The notes: generated by a model not told the origin, from the letters alone. A DNA stretch of 64,000 nucleotides from Flavobacterium hydatis (GCF_000737695.1 NZ_JPRM01000024.1:124001-188000); one strand, 5' to 3'. Positions 42,846-52,364 are shown, numbered from the stretch's first letter. Program-made: numbers and translations.

Positions 42846-44909
42846 TTACTCTTTTAATAAACGATTTAATTGGAACTGTTCATTCGAGGACAAATTAGGC
42901 AAAATTCTTTCAAACGAACTACGCATTTCACTATTTTTTAATAATAATCGAATGGAATCTCTACCAAATTTAGAAAATTGCCACATATGATGTGTTGTAG
43001 CATTTACTAAATTTGCTAATACAATATCATTTGTTAATCTAAAATCTATTAATTTTTCTAAAGCATTTTGACGCGTTGTTGCTTCATATTTAGGTGAAGA
43101 ATACGCTATTAACTCATTAACTAAAATCTCTGGTTCAGGTGCATAATTAGGTGTAGATAAAGCTAAAGACAACCACAATGTTTTTAAATTATAGTCGTTA
43201 AAACCAATCCAATTTTTCGATTTATCTAAATATTCGCTACGACGAGAAGGGAAATTATTCCACAAATAATACAAAGCTATTTCCTGTGTTTGGTAAGATT
43301 TATCATTAAGTAAAGTCTCGTATTGAGGTCTAAAATCTTCAGGAATCTTTGGTAAAGAAACAGCTACTTCTTGTCGAACTTGTAGGTCGTTTGTGTTTAA
43401 AGCCAGAATGAGTAATTGCTTTTTCGCCTCATATTTTTCATTCTTCAATTGGTTTACAATTGCTTTTTTAACTGTAAAATAAACATCGGATTGTAAAACT
43501 TTCGACAGAAAGGCTTCTTTTTCGGACAAAGGTTTTTTATTGACTTTATCAACTTCTAAACGCATTTGAATTGCTTTATTTTTACTCAACAATTCATTTG
43601 CTTGTTGGGTATTAAAAGCGGTTGTTTCTAACCATACTTTTGAGAATTCTTTTAAGTCATAATTAGATAGTTTTTTTATTTCTTCAAAAAATTCATCCGT
43701 ATTTACAGTCTGATAGGCGTATTTTTTTAAATAATTCTTGATTACTTTTTTGAATATTTTATCGCCTAAAGCATCATGTAAAACAAATAAAGCCCAAGCT
43801 CCTTTTTCATAAAAAGTAAGCGAACTGGCTTTGGCATTCAAAACCGGAATAGTATCGGTTCTTGATGCATATTTTAGCTGTTGTGCTGTATCATATAATT
43901 TAGAATAAAAGTAATCCTCACCATAAATTTCTTTCTCAGCAAGCAAGGCATAATAAGTTGCAAAACCTTCTTGTAGCCAATGATGTGTACTACTTTCGGC
44001 AGTAATTAAGTTACCAAACCAGTGGTGCGCTAATTCATGTGCATTAATATTGGTATATTTTCTATCTTCAAATCCTATAGAATCAACAACATATCTGGTT
44101 GAGAATAAAGTAGCAGTTGTGTTCTCCATACCCGCATATATAAAATCACGAACAGGAGCTTGCCTGTATATTTCCCAAGGGTACTTCACTCCAATTTCTT
44201 TTTCCAAAAAATCAAAGATTTCTTTTGAGTAACGATATGTTGGCTCAAAACGGGAAATGTCGTTATTTTCGATGTAGTACTCCAGAGGGATTCTAGATTT
44301 AGATTTAAGTTCTTTTTCTTCATATTTTACTATGGCAAGCATAAGCAAATAAGAACTCATAGGATTTTGCATTCGGTATTGCCAAACGAAAGAATTACCG
44401 TTTTCGAGTTTGTTTTTCAAAACTCCATTAGAGATCACTTTATAGTTTTTATCAAAAGTAATATCTAGATTAAAAACTACTTTTTCATTTACATCATCAA
44501 AACTAGGAAACCAATTGCTAGTATATCTTCCTTGTCCTTGTGTCCATATTTCTAAACCGTCTTTACTTTCAGCGTTTATAAAATATAACGCCTGTTTTGG
44601 CTTAGCCAAATAATTAAATGTAAGCGTGTTTTTTCCTTTCTGAAACGGAAAAATCAATTGTAGTTGCTTGTTTGTATTGATAAACATAATTTCATTTCCG
44701 TTGATTTTTAAATCCGAAAATGACATATTTTGGGCATCAATTTTTATAGTATCTATCGGTTTTAGAACGTCAAAATTATATTTTATATTCCCCGAAATTG
44801 CCTTATCTGTTGTATTGATAGTGATTTCTCCCAAAACGGATTTAAAATCGACATATTGGGTTTGTTGTGCAAAACTGAAAAGGGAAAAGAGAAAAAATAG
44901 GTATTTCAT
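42846..44909 (-). CDS. M1-family zinc aminopeptidase, exported
   Basis: This 687-residue metallopeptidase has a signal peptide (FFLFSLFSFAQ, cleaved at about residue 15). An N-terminal beta domain (about 20-210) precedes the thermolysin-like core with exopeptidase motif YAGMENTTATLFS (about 256-268), zinc motif HELAHHWFGN (about 290-299) and the third ligand Glu in WLQEGFATYYALL. A helical C-terminal domain with HEAT-like repeats follows (about 470-680). It is probably periplasmic and trims N-terminal residues from peptides. A minus-strand TAACTTTG box at 44938-44945 may be its -7 element. Confidence 0.92.
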   Translation of the reverse strand: MKYLFFLFSLFSFAQQTQYVDFKSVLGEITINTTDKAISGNIKYNFDVLKPIDTIKIDAQNMSFSDLKINGNEIMFINTNKQLQLIFPFQKGKNTLTFNYLAKPKQALYFINAESKDGLEIWTQGQGRYTSNWFPSFDDVNEKVVFNLDITFDKNYKVISNGVLKNKLENGNSFVWQYRMQNPMSSYLLMLAIVKYEEKELKSKSRIPLEYYIENNDISRFEPTYRYSKEIFDFLEKEIGVKYPWEIYRQAPVRDFIYAGMENTTATLFSTRYVVDSIGFEDRKYTNINAHELAHHWFGNLITAESSTHHWLQEGFATYYALLAEKEIYGEDYFYSKLYDTAQQLKYASRTDTIPVLNAKASSLTFYEKGAWALFVLHDALGDKIFKKVIKNYLKKYAYQTVNTDEFFEEIKKLSNYDLKEFSKVWLETTAFNTQQANELLSKNKAIQMRLEVDKVNKKPLSEKEAFLSKVLQSDVYFTVKKAIVNQLKNEKYEAKKQLLILALNTNDLQVRQEVAVSLPKIPEDFRPQYETLLNDKSYQTQEIALYYLWNNFPSRRSEYLDKSKNWIGFNDYNLKTLWLSLALSTPNYAPEPEILVNELIAYSSPKYEATTRQNALEKLIDFRLTNDIVLANLVNATTHHMWQFSKFGRDSIRLLLKNSEMRSSFERILPNLSSNEQFQLNRLLKE

Positions 44910-45013
44910 TATTTATTTAATTTGATGCGAAGGTCTCCAAAGTTACAAAGGATTGATGAACAAATCGAAGGAAATTTGTATGTTTACTTTTAGAAAATAT
45001 TTAAACAATTCCT

Positions 45014-45742
45014 TTGAAAAAAATCGCCTTATTTAATTGGAGCAGCGGTAAAGACTCAGCTTTAGCATTATACAAAATACAACAAGAAAAAGAATTCGAA
45101 ATAAATTGTTTGCTTACAAGTGTAAATCAACAGTTTCAGCGTATTTCGATGCATGGAGTTCGTGTGGAATTATTAGAACAACAAGCAAAAAGCATTGGAT
45201 TACCACTCGAAATCATGCAAATTCCAGAAATGCCAACAATGGAAGTGTACGAAGAAGTAATGACCAAAACATTGGCTAAGCTTAAAGATCAAGGCGTTAA
45301 AAATTCTATTTTTGGAGATATCTTTCTGGAAGATTTGCGAAAGTATCGTGAAGATAAATTGGTAAATATTGGTTTTGAAGGCGTATTCCCGTTGTGGAAA
45401 ATACCAACGAAAGATATAATTCAGGAATTTATTTCTTTGGGTTTTAAAACAATAGTTGTTTGTGTAAACGAACGTTTTCTTGATAAGAGTTTTGTAGGTC
45501 GTGTAATCGATCAGAATTTTATAAATGATTTACCAGATAATGTAGATGTATGCGGAGAAAATGGTGAATTTCATACCTTTACTTTCGATGGACCAATTTT
45601 TTCGGAACCAATACAATTTGAAATTGGAGAAATTGTACATAGAAAATATGAAAAACCTAAAACCGAATCTAGTGATACTGCTTGTGACACAAGTGCAAGC
45701 GATGTTTTTGATTATGGATTTTGGTATTGCGATTTGACATAA
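45014..45742 (+). CDS. Dph6-type ATP pyrophosphatase (PP-loop)
   Basis: This 242-residue protein of the adenine-nucleotide alpha-hydrolase superfamily has the PP-loop LFNWSSGKDSALALYK at residues 6-21. Later motifs include SMHGVR, FGDIFLEDLRKYRE and CGENGEFHTFTFDGP (about 179-193), which match the diphthine-ammonia ligase (Dph6) family. Bacteria lack diphthamide, so the real substrate is unknown; it is probably an amidation. The start is a TTG at 45014 right before the PP-loop; no ATG fits. It diverges from the M1 peptidase. Confidence 0.82.
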   Translation: MKKIALFNWSSGKDSALALYKIQQEKEFEINCLLTSVNQQFQRISMHGVRVELLEQQAKSIGLPLEIMQIPEMPTMEVYEEVMTKTLAKLKDQGVKNSIFGDIFLEDLRKYREDKLVNIGFEGVFPLWKIPTKDIIQEFISLGFKTIVVCVNERFLDKSFVGRVIDQNFINDLPDNVDVCGENGEFHTFTFDGPIFSEPIQFEIGEIVHRKYEKPKTESSDTACDTSASDVFDYGFWYCDLT

Positions 45743-45761
45743 ACAGCTAAAAATTAATCAT

Positions 45762-45844
45762 TTGACCATATAAGCTATGTAAGCAAATATAAGTATAATC
45801 AACCTGTATAAACTTAAATGAACTTATATAGCTTATATGGTTAA
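45762..45844. repeat. 83-bp hairpin element, copy B
   Basis: This is the inverted-orientation relative of 41608-41691. The arms TTGACCATATAAGCTATGTAAG and CTTATATAGCTTATATGGTTAA pair with two mismatches. Where copy A has AAGTGAT with ATCACTT, copy B (reversed) has AAGCTAT with ATAGCTT, so pairing is kept. It fills the gap between the Dph6-like and HExxH genes. Confidence 0.75.
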
Positions 45845-45919
45845 CTTTTTCTTATAGTGGTCTTAAGCTTATCTAATCTAACGATATAACTCAATACTAT
45901 TATTTAAAAACTCATACAT

Positions 45920-46426
45920 ATGCCTGTAAAAGAAAAGAGCTTAGAAGTAGAGAAAATTTTATTTTTCTTGGATGAAATCGGAATTAAGGTTGTTGAAAAA
46001 GACTTAGATAATACTTTTTTGCCCGGCTTGGCTTTAGGTCCAAGTTGCATTTATATTGATTTTGATAAATTATTATATCCAGGAGATATTCTGCACGAAG
46101 CAGGACATCTAGCTGTTACTACTACAGTTGAAAGAGAATTAGTTGGCACAGATAAAATGGCTACTAATTGGCCAACAGAAGGTGAAGAAATTGCAACAAT
46201 CCTTTGGTCTTTTGCAGCAGCAAAACATTTAAAATTACCAATAGAATTTGTGTTTCATCCTAATGGATATAAAAACGATTCAGAATGGTTAATTTCAAAT
46301 TTTAATGATGAGAATTATATTGGCTTGCCTTTTCTTGAATGGGCTGGACTTACATTAGGAAAAGAACGGGCAGCAAATGAGGGAAAAGAAGCATTTCCTG
46401 CAATGATTAAATGGCTAAGAGAATAA
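45920..46426 (+). CDS. HExxH-motif protein, ImmA/IrrE-like metallopeptidase candidate
   Basis: I do not recognise this 168-residue protein as a named family. It has GDILHEAGHLAVT at residues 56-68, a zincin HExxH (59-63), and 26 residues later GEEIATILWSFAAAKHLKLP (88-107). That second element resembles the E..A..FA..LL.P stretch of ImmA/IrrE-type peptidases and could supply the third zinc ligand. No signal peptide or DNA-binding domain is visible. The next gene, an Asp/Asn-hydroxylase-like protein, starts 4 bp after its stop, so the two are translationally linked. Peptidase activity is inference. Confidence 0.6.
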   Translation: MPVKEKSLEVEKILFFLDEIGIKVVEKDLDNTFLPGLALGPSCIYIDFDKLLYPGDILHEAGHLAVTTTVERELVGTDKMATNWPTEGEEIATILWSFAAAKHLKLPIEFVFHPNGYKNDSEWLISNFNDENYIGLPFLEWAGLTLGKERAANEGKEAFPAMIKWLRE

Positions 46427-46429
46427 ATC

Positions 46430-47122
46430 ATGGATAAATTAGTACGCTCTATAAAATTTCCTCTTTTGTTTGATAAGGAAAAACTACAAAATGATTTTCA
46501 GAAAATCATGGATAAAAACTGGATTGATCATTATAATACAAATGATTATTCTGGAAAATGGACTTCGATTGCTTTAATGTCACAAAGCGGAAAATCGGAT
46601 GCTATTTATGCTTTACCAAACAATGACGAAAAACTAATTGCTACCGAAATTTTAAATTCGTGCACTTATTTTAAAGAAATATTGGATGGGTTTTTATTCG
46701 AAAAAACTGCTGTCCGATTATTGCAATTAGCCGCTGGAGCTGAAATTAAGCCACATAGTGATAATTGTTTAGGATATGAAGATGATTCTTTTAGATTGCA
46801 TATTCCGATAATTACAAATAGCGAAGTCGAATTTATCTTAGATGGTACTCGTTTAATAATGAACGAGGGTGAATGTTGGTATATAGATGCTAACTTTATT
46901 CATTCGGTTGCTAATCGTGGTACCGAAAATCGTATTCATCTTGTAATCGATGGGGTAAGAAATGATTGGACTGACGAGATGTTTTATAAAGAAGCAAACA
47001 AAGATCAATTTGTAAAAGCTGCTCTGGTTATGAGCGAAGAGCAAAAACAACTTATGATTGCCGAATTAAAACGAATGAATACGCCAATGGCAGATGAACT
47101 CATTAAAAATTTAGAGTTATAA
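46430..47122 (+). CDS. Aspartyl/asparaginyl beta-hydroxylase-like dioxygenase
   Basis: This 230-residue protein of the 2-oxoglutarate/Fe(II) cupin type resembles the Asp/Asn beta-hydroxylase domain. The first His and a nearby Asp are in KPHSDNC (107-113), RLHIPI (122-127) carries the expected His-Pro, the second metal His is in NFIHSVANRG (155-164), and an Arg for 2-oxoglutarate is in ENRIHLVID (166-174). The last 40 residues are helical. It forms a 4-bp-spaced pair with the HExxH gene. The substrate protein or small molecule is unknown. Confidence 0.78.
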   Translation: MDKLVRSIKFPLLFDKEKLQNDFQKIMDKNWIDHYNTNDYSGKWTSIALMSQSGKSDAIYALPNNDEKLIATEILNSCTYFKEILDGFLFEKTAVRLLQLAAGAEIKPHSDNCLGYEDDSFRLHIPIITNSEVEFILDGTRLIMNEGECWYIDANFIHSVANRGTENRIHLVIDGVRNDWTDEMFYKEANKDQFVKAALVMSEEQKQLMIAELKRMNTPMADELIKNLEL

Positions 47123-47138
47123 GTTTTAAAGTTTCGTC

Positions 47139-47281
47139 TAACACATAGAAACATAGATCTTATGTGTAAAAAAGAACACAAAAAGAAAAACTTTTCCTTC
47201 ACATAGTTAACTAGCTATGTACATTTAAATTAAGTAAAACGCCTTTTTTGAAAGTACAAAAATCTATGTCTCTATGTGTTA
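47139..47281. repeat. Inverted repeat flanking a 100-bp gap
   Basis: TAACACATAGAAACATAGAT (47139-47158) pairs with ATCTATGTCTCTATGTGTTA (47262-47281) with one mismatch. Smaller ATGTG and CATAG words lie between. It occupies the space behind the hydroxylase gene and reaches into the theoretical upstream extension of the next reading frame. Confidence 0.7.
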
Positions 47282-47323
47282 AAATTAATTGTGCCCTTTG
47301 TGGTGCTAAAGAATAAACATAAA

Positions 47324-47722
47324 GTGAATAAATCAAATTTTAGAAAATGTGGTATAATAATTACCTTAATTATTGTCGCATTTTCATTCCAGAGCTGTTT
47401 AGTAAGTAGATGCCAAAGACCACAAATTATGGGTTATATCTATGACGAAACGACTCATACTCCCATCGAAAATTGTAAAGTAGGAGAAAGTTTAACCAAC
47501 GCAATAGGTTATTTTAATTTAAAAGAAATAAGATATTCTCAATTTACTTTTGTTGGGTATGAAGCACCGCCATTACATGTAAATGAAGCGATTTACAAAG
47601 AAGGCTACGAAAAAAAATCTATTGATTTACACAATCCTTTTGGTGGCGGAATGAGAAAAGGTGCCGTACATAATGCCGATACTATTTATCTAAAAAAAGT
47701 ATCGATTCAAGTTTCTAAGTAA
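47324..47722 (+). CDS. Lipoprotein with carboxypeptidase-regulatory-like fold
   Basis: This protein of about 132 residues has a lipoprotein signal (hydrophobic CGIIITLIIVAFSFQSC, lipobox FQSC) and a small beta fold: PQIMGYIYDETTHTPIENCKV, then TNAIGYFNL, typical of carboxypeptidase-regulatory-like domains. I start it at GTG 47324 (MNKSNF...), because the longer frame to 47276 runs into the inverted repeat 47139-47281. It is probably on the periplasmic face of a membrane. The function is unknown. Confidence 0.6.
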   Translation: MNKSNFRKCGIIITLIIVAFSFQSCLVSRCQRPQIMGYIYDETTHTPIENCKVGESLTNAIGYFNLKEIRYSQFTFVGYEAPPLHVNEAIYKEGYEKKSIDLHNPFGGGMRKGAVHNADTIYLKKVSIQVSK

Positions 47723-47735
47723 ATAAGTTTAGTTT

Positions 47736-48287
47736 TTAAGCTTCTCTTTCTTCGTAAATTTTTAATAATTGAGTTACTGTATTCCAGTTTCTTATAGTTG
47801 CTGTTACATTTAGTTTTTTCTCAATATATTTTTGGTCAAATCTAGTTTTTCCTGCGCCAACAGCATACTTAATAAATATTCTATTGCCATCAATACTAGC
47901 TTCGTCTGGTTTAAACTGGCTTATTTTTAAGTCATTAATGCTTTCGCTTCGTAATGCTATTGATACAAAAGCCACATACAATTTTTTAATGTCTGCGTCT
48001 TTTTCTTTTAAGAAAGGATTGTTCTTAAAACAAGCTTCTAGATCTTGTTTATTAATAACAACAATAGGCACTTCGTGTCCAAAAACTTTAAAAATTTCTT
48101 GCTTGATTAAAAAGCCAACTTTAGACGCATTCTCTTCATCTGTATCAACAAAAACATTTCCTGACTGAATATACGTTTGCACGTTCTTAAAACCAATAGC
48201 TTCGAGTGTTGTTTTTAGGGCTTCCATTTTTATCATGTTGTGTCCAGAAACATTGATGCCACGAAGTAATGCGAGATGAGTTGTCAT
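47736..48287 (-). CDS. DUF1697-family protein
   Basis: This 183-residue protein begins with THLALLRGINVSGHNMIKM and continues VQTYIQSGNVFVDTDEE, both hallmarks of DUF1697. The C-terminal VGAGKTRFDQKYIEKKLNVTATIRNWNTV also fits. No activity is established for the family to my knowledge. It is convergent with the lipoprotein gene (14-bp gap) and monocistronic. Confidence 0.85.
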   Translation of the reverse strand: MTTHLALLRGINVSGHNMIKMEALKTTLEAIGFKNVQTYIQSGNVFVDTDEENASKVGFLIKQEIFKVFGHEVPIVVINKQDLEACFKNNPFLKEKDADIKKLYVAFVSIALRSESINDLKISQFKPDEASIDGNRIFIKYAVGAGKTRFDQKYIEKKLNVTATIRNWNTVTQLLKIYEEREA

Positions 48288-48398
48288 TGTATTGATTTTT
48301 ATTTTTCAAAGGTAAAGATTCAATTATAATAAAAACCTAGAGTGGTTTAAAAATAGTTACCAATTACTAATAAATGCACAGATTCTTAATTTATCAAG

Positions 48399-48448
48399 AT
48401 ATCAGTAGTTTTTATAAATCTATTTAGAATCATAAAAACTACTGATAT
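48399..48448. terminator. Perfect 17-bp palindrome downstream of the zinc-ribbon gene
   Basis: ATATCAGTAGTTTTTAT (48399-48415) and its exact complement (48432-48448) flank a 16-bp loop. It lies 9 bp past the stop of the zinc-ribbon gene. The T tract is inside the stem rather than after it, so termination is plausible but not certain. Confidence 0.5.
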
Positions 48449-48456
48449 TATGTTTT

Positions 48457-49236
48457 TTATTTTGCTCGTACTATCGTTTCAAAATTTAAATCCATTACAG
48501 CAGTATTATCAAGTATTGCTCCCAAATATTTTGGAGTTATTTTACCGTTATTATCTTTATTGTACATGAAAAACTGCCCAAAATTGCCTCCATTTAAATC
48601 TGTAAATTTCTTTACTTTATACTCTTTAGAATCGAATGCGTCGGCATTAGAAGAAAGCTTATCCCATTCAGCTTTAGAAAAACTCATAGGAATCATTTCT
48701 TTACTACGAATAACATACATCGTATCAGCATCAATTCGTATCAGTTTCACTAATGCACCTTGTAACTGGCTATTTTCTTGAGACCATGTTGATTTGTAAA
48801 TATCTCCAGATTGCGGATTAGCAATTAATGCAGCATACTCCTCAGACTTTTTCTCAATAGATTTGTTATTAATCTTACTATAACCCAATGCAATTAAAAC
48901 GATTAATGGCAATACAATACAAAATGACCACGGGTATAATAACTGCCATAAAGTTCTTTTGTGATTATTTCTAATCTGATTAATCTCGGCTTCTATATTG
49001 GCTGAGTGTTTTTTCTTTGCAAATACAGATGCATCAGGATTTTTTAAAACTTCACCACAATTGGTACAAACTACTCCTGTTTTCAGTCCCATCCCGAAGA
49101 AAGGGATAACTATAGAAGTATAACGCATATACAATGTTAATTCAATACATCCATTTTTATTACATACGGGACAAATTTCATCAGAAATAATTTTTGAAGT
49201 TAAAGGCTTTGTTACAATTTCGTAAACGTAAATCAT
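48457..49236 (-). CDS. Zinc-ribbon membrane protein of unknown function
   Basis: This 259-residue protein has an N-terminal zinc ribbon, with CPVCNKNGC (about 23-31) and VCTNCGEVLKN (about 56-66) supplying the Cys pairs. A transmembrane helix (LYPWSFCIVLPLIVLIALGY, about 100-119) follows, then a soluble C-terminal part with QSGDIYKSTWSQE and a beta-rich end. I do not recognise a named family. The next gene on the strand (49285-49836) is also a small membrane protein, so the pair may work together (inference). Confidence 0.65.
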   Translation of the reverse strand: MIYVYEIVTKPLTSKIISDEICPVCNKNGCIELTLYMRYTSIVIPFFGMGLKTGVVCTNCGEVLKNPDASVFAKKKHSANIEAEINQIRNNHKRTLWQLLYPWSFCIVLPLIVLIALGYSKINNKSIEKKSEEYAALIANPQSGDIYKSTWSQENSQLQGALVKLIRIDADTMYVIRSKEMIPMSFSKAEWDKLSSNADAFDSKEYKVKKFTDLNGGNFGQFFMYNKDNNGKITPKYLGAILDNTAVMDLNFETIVRAK

Positions 49237-49284
49237 TTTGTTAATTAGTTTGGGGGTTATTAAATAGCAAATAATTGCTTAATC

Positions 49285-49836
49285 TTAGTTATTTGTATTC
49301 TTTGTTTTATCTATCATTTGAAAAATGTTTCTTTTTAATTCCGTAAGATCACAATTTAAGAGTCTTGCATTTATCCATAACAAGACATTACCATTTTCGT
49401 TGCAGTAAGTTTCTACTTTTTTACGGTACTTTTTATTTTTAATTTTATTTATATAAATATCTGGTTGATGAACAATTATATTTAATACAGTTTCGTATTG
49501 TTCCTTTGTTTCAACACATCTTGTTATGTCTTCCCAATTTACTACTCCAATTTCAATGAAATATTTTCCGTAAAAAATAATTCCTTTATGATTAAGTGTT
49601 ATTTGTATTTCATTATTATCAAATAAGCGCACTTCTCTTATTGTATAAAAGAGCATTCCAATAATCGCAAAAGGAGACAAAAACAGTACCTCTGGATGAA
49701 AATTTTGACCATCATAAAACTGTTTTGTATGATGCCATAACATCCAAACTGCAATTAAGAAGAGGGATAGAAATAAAGCAAAACGGATTATAATTGTTTT
49801 TTTATTTAGGTAAATGTGGTAAGGAAGTCTTTGCAT
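49285..49836 (-). CDS. Small membrane protein, STM3941-like
   Basis: This 183-residue protein has two N-terminal transmembrane helices (about 14-33 and 49-62) and a PH-like soluble domain. LNHKGIIFYGKYFIEIGVVNWEDITRCVETK (about 81-111) contains the GI...W.DI pattern of STM3941-type membrane proteins. The assignment is by pattern only. It lies upstream of the zinc-ribbon gene with 48 bp between. Confidence 0.6.
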   Translation of the reverse strand: MQRLPYHIYLNKKTIIIRFALFLSLFLIAVWMLWHHTKQFYDGQNFHPEVLFLSPFAIIGMLFYTIREVRLFDNNEIQITLNHKGIIFYGKYFIEIGVVNWEDITRCVETKEQYETVLNIIVHQPDIYINKIKNKKYRKKVETYCNENGNVLLWINARLLNCDLTELKRNIFQMIDKTKNTNN

Positions 49837-50243
49837 AATTTTTATTTCAGCAGTAATTTTATATTATAATTCTTTATCTCAAAAGTGTTGAGAAAAGAAT
49901 TTATTATAGAATTAATTGGCTCTTCCTCTAGAGTTTTTCAAAAATAAGTATTTTCTTTCGCATAAAAACTTACTAAAAGATTTTTTTTTAAGAAATATAT
50001 TCTTAAAATATTGATTTTATAGAGTTGTCTATTTATTTTATGACATAGATAAATTATTCTTTCTTACTATAAATAAAAGCATTTAACTTTTTCAAAACGA
50101 TTGTATTTTCTATTTTCCTAATTAAAATCTATCTTCGCCTTATGAAAAAAGAGTATAGAATAAAGAATATAGACTAATATCTATTCTCTTTATTCTATCT
50201 TCTAAAAGTATCGAATAATCCAATAATCGAGCAATCAAAAAAA
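49837..50243. other. 407-bp A+T-rich gap before recG
   Basis: No gene is seen. Near the right end is a repeat with GAGTATAGAATAAAGAATATAGA (50151-50173) and a facing TCTATTCTCTTTATTCTA (50180-50197) that pair. The motif is related to the tandem repeat at 42797. A promoter-like TATCTTCG (50129-50136) precedes it, so the repeat may lie in the recG leader. Confidence 0.5.
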
Positions 50244-52352
50244 ATGTCTAATTATCTTCTTCAAACTCCTATCGAATACTTAAAAGGTGTTGGCCCTAAT
50301 CGTGGCGAATTGCTTCGTAAGGAATTGGGAATTCATAGATATATTGATTTGGTTAATTTTTTTCCGAACCGATACATAGACAGAACACGATATTATAAGA
50401 TTAACGAATTACAGAATACTGCTGCCGAAGTTCAGATTATTGGTAAAATCATCAATATAAAAACAGTTGAATTTGCCAAAAACAAAAAGCGTTTAGTCGC
50501 TACTTTTGTAGATGATACAGGGCAAATAGACTTAAACTGGTTTCAGGGACATAAATGGATTCGTGAGAGTTTAAAACTCAACGAAGTTTGTGTTATTTTT
50601 GGGAAATGCAGTTTATACGGAAGTCAGTTTAGTATGGCTCATCCCGAAATTGAACTCATGAGCGAGCACGAACAAAGTCTTCGCTCGGCAATGCAACCCG
50701 TATATCCATCGACAGAAACCCTGACTAATAGAGGAATTTCAAATCGTGTGATTAACAAACTCATGCAACAATTATTTCTGGAAACACAAACTTTGTTTAC
50801 AGAAACCCTTCCCGATTATTTGGTAAATGAATTAAAGCTGATTCCTAAAAGAGCCGCTTTATTTAATATCCATTTTCCTAAAAGTGCCGATGCTTTGGCG
50901 AAAGCCCAATACCGATTAAAATTTGAAGAGTTATTTTTTATTCAGTTGCAACTGATAACTAAAAATCTCATTAGAAAGCATAAAATAAAAGGACATCCAT
51001 TTGTAAAAGTGGGTGAATATTTTAATGTATTCTATCAAAATCACTTGCCTTTTGCGCTTACAAATGCTCAAAAAAGAGTAATTAAGGAAATACGCACCGA
51101 TATGGGTAGTAATGCCCAAATGAATCGATTGTTACAAGGAGATGTGGGTTCGGGAAAAACTATTGTAGCTTTTATGAGCATGCTATTAGCACTCGATAAT
51201 GGTTTTCAGGCCTGTTTGATGGCACCTACCGAAATCTTAGCAAATCAGCATTTTGTGGGATTGTCCGAATTAGCAGCCACATTAAACATCAATATAAAAA
51301 TACTAACAGGTTCTACTAAAATTGCTGCCAGAAGAATAATTCATGAAGAATTAGAAAATGGTAGTTTACATATACTAATTGGAACGCACGCTTTACTAGA
51401 AGACAAAGTAAAATTTAAAAATTTAGGATTAGCCGTTATCGATGAGCAACATCGTTTTGGTGTAGAACAACGTTCTAAATTATGGAAAAAGAACGAAATT
51501 CCGCCACACGTATTAGTTATGACAGCTACGCCAATTCCGCGTACGCTGGCAATGAGTTTATACGGTGATTTAGATATTTCGGTAATCGACGAATTACCTC
51601 CGGGAAGAAAACCAATCCAAACCGTTCATCGTTATGATAGTAACCGACTGAAAGTATGGAAATTTCTAAGAGATGAAATTGCTCTGGGAAGACAAATATA
51701 TATCGTTTATCCATTGATTCAAGAATCAGAAAAAATGGATTTCAAAGATTTAATGGACGGTTACGAGAGTATTTCTCGTGATTTCCCCCTACCCGATTAT
51801 TCGATTTCTATTCTGCACGGAAAAATGAAACCTGCCGATAAAGATTTCGAAATGAAACGTTTCTCTGAAGGAAAAACTAATATAATGGTTGCTACAACAG
51901 TTATAGAAGTTGGTGTAAATGTACCGAATGCTAGTGTTATGATTATAGAAAGTGCCGAACGTTTCGGACTTTCGCAATTACATCAATTACGCGGTCGTGT
52001 AGGTCGTGGTGCCGAACAGAGTTACTGTATCTTAATGACTTCGCATAAATTAAGTTCGGATAGTAAAACCCGAATGGAAACAATGGTTCAAACCAATGAT
52101 GGCTTCGAAATTGCCGAAGTTGACTTAAAACTTCGTGGTCCTGGTGATTTAATGGGAACGCAACAAAGTGGTGTACTTAATCTTCAAATCGCCGATATTG
52201 TTCGTGACCGTGATATTTTGGCTCTAGCCAGAAATTATGCTTTAAAAGTCTTAAAAGAAGACGCTCCACTACAAAAACCTGAAAATGCAATCCTTAAAGC
52301 CATTTTCTTAGAACTAACTAAGAAAAAGAATATCTGGAATTATATTAGTTAA
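50244..52352 (+). CDS. recG: ATP-dependent DNA helicase RecG
   Basis: RecG is a 702-residue branch-migration helicase that remodels stalled forks and Holliday junctions. The N-terminal wedge OB domain (about 55-150) precedes helicase motif I GDVGSGKTIVAF (about 297-308), motif II IDEQHRFGVEQR (about 396-407), MTATPIPRTLAM (motif III) and the C-terminal LRGRVGRG (motif VI). SYCIL and the GDLMGTQQSG element are typical of RecG. The length is normal. An octamer repeat array starts 12 bp after the stop. Confidence 0.96.
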   Translation: MSNYLLQTPIEYLKGVGPNRGELLRKELGIHRYIDLVNFFPNRYIDRTRYYKINELQNTAAEVQIIGKIINIKTVEFAKNKKRLVATFVDDTGQIDLNWFQGHKWIRESLKLNEVCVIFGKCSLYGSQFSMAHPEIELMSEHEQSLRSAMQPVYPSTETLTNRGISNRVINKLMQQLFLETQTLFTETLPDYLVNELKLIPKRAALFNIHFPKSADALAKAQYRLKFEELFFIQLQLITKNLIRKHKIKGHPFVKVGEYFNVFYQNHLPFALTNAQKRVIKEIRTDMGSNAQMNRLLQGDVGSGKTIVAFMSMLLALDNGFQACLMAPTEILANQHFVGLSELAATLNINIKILTGSTKIAARRIIHEELENGSLHILIGTHALLEDKVKFKNLGLAVIDEQHRFGVEQRSKLWKKNEIPPHVLVMTATPIPRTLAMSLYGDLDISVIDELPPGRKPIQTVHRYDSNRLKVWKFLRDEIALGRQIYIVYPLIQESEKMDFKDLMDGYESISRDFPLPDYSISILHGKMKPADKDFEMKRFSEGKTNIMVATTVIEVGVNVPNASVMIIESAERFGLSQLHQLRGRVGRGAEQSYCILMTSHKLSSDSKTRMETMVQTNDGFEIAEVDLKLRGPGDLMGTQQSGVLNLQIADIVRDRDILALARNYALKVLKEDAPLQKPENAILKAIFLELTKKKNIWNYIS

Positions 52353-52364
52353 TTTTTTTTTGAG

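Noticed and set aside
45014..45742. Diphthamide synthesis gene in the strict sense
   Set aside because: The family match is to Dph6, but bacteria lack diphthamide, so only the superfamily is claimed.
47276..47323. Longer start for the lipoprotein gene
   Set aside because: It begins inside the inverted repeat 47139-47281, and the shorter start gives a standard lipoprotein signal.
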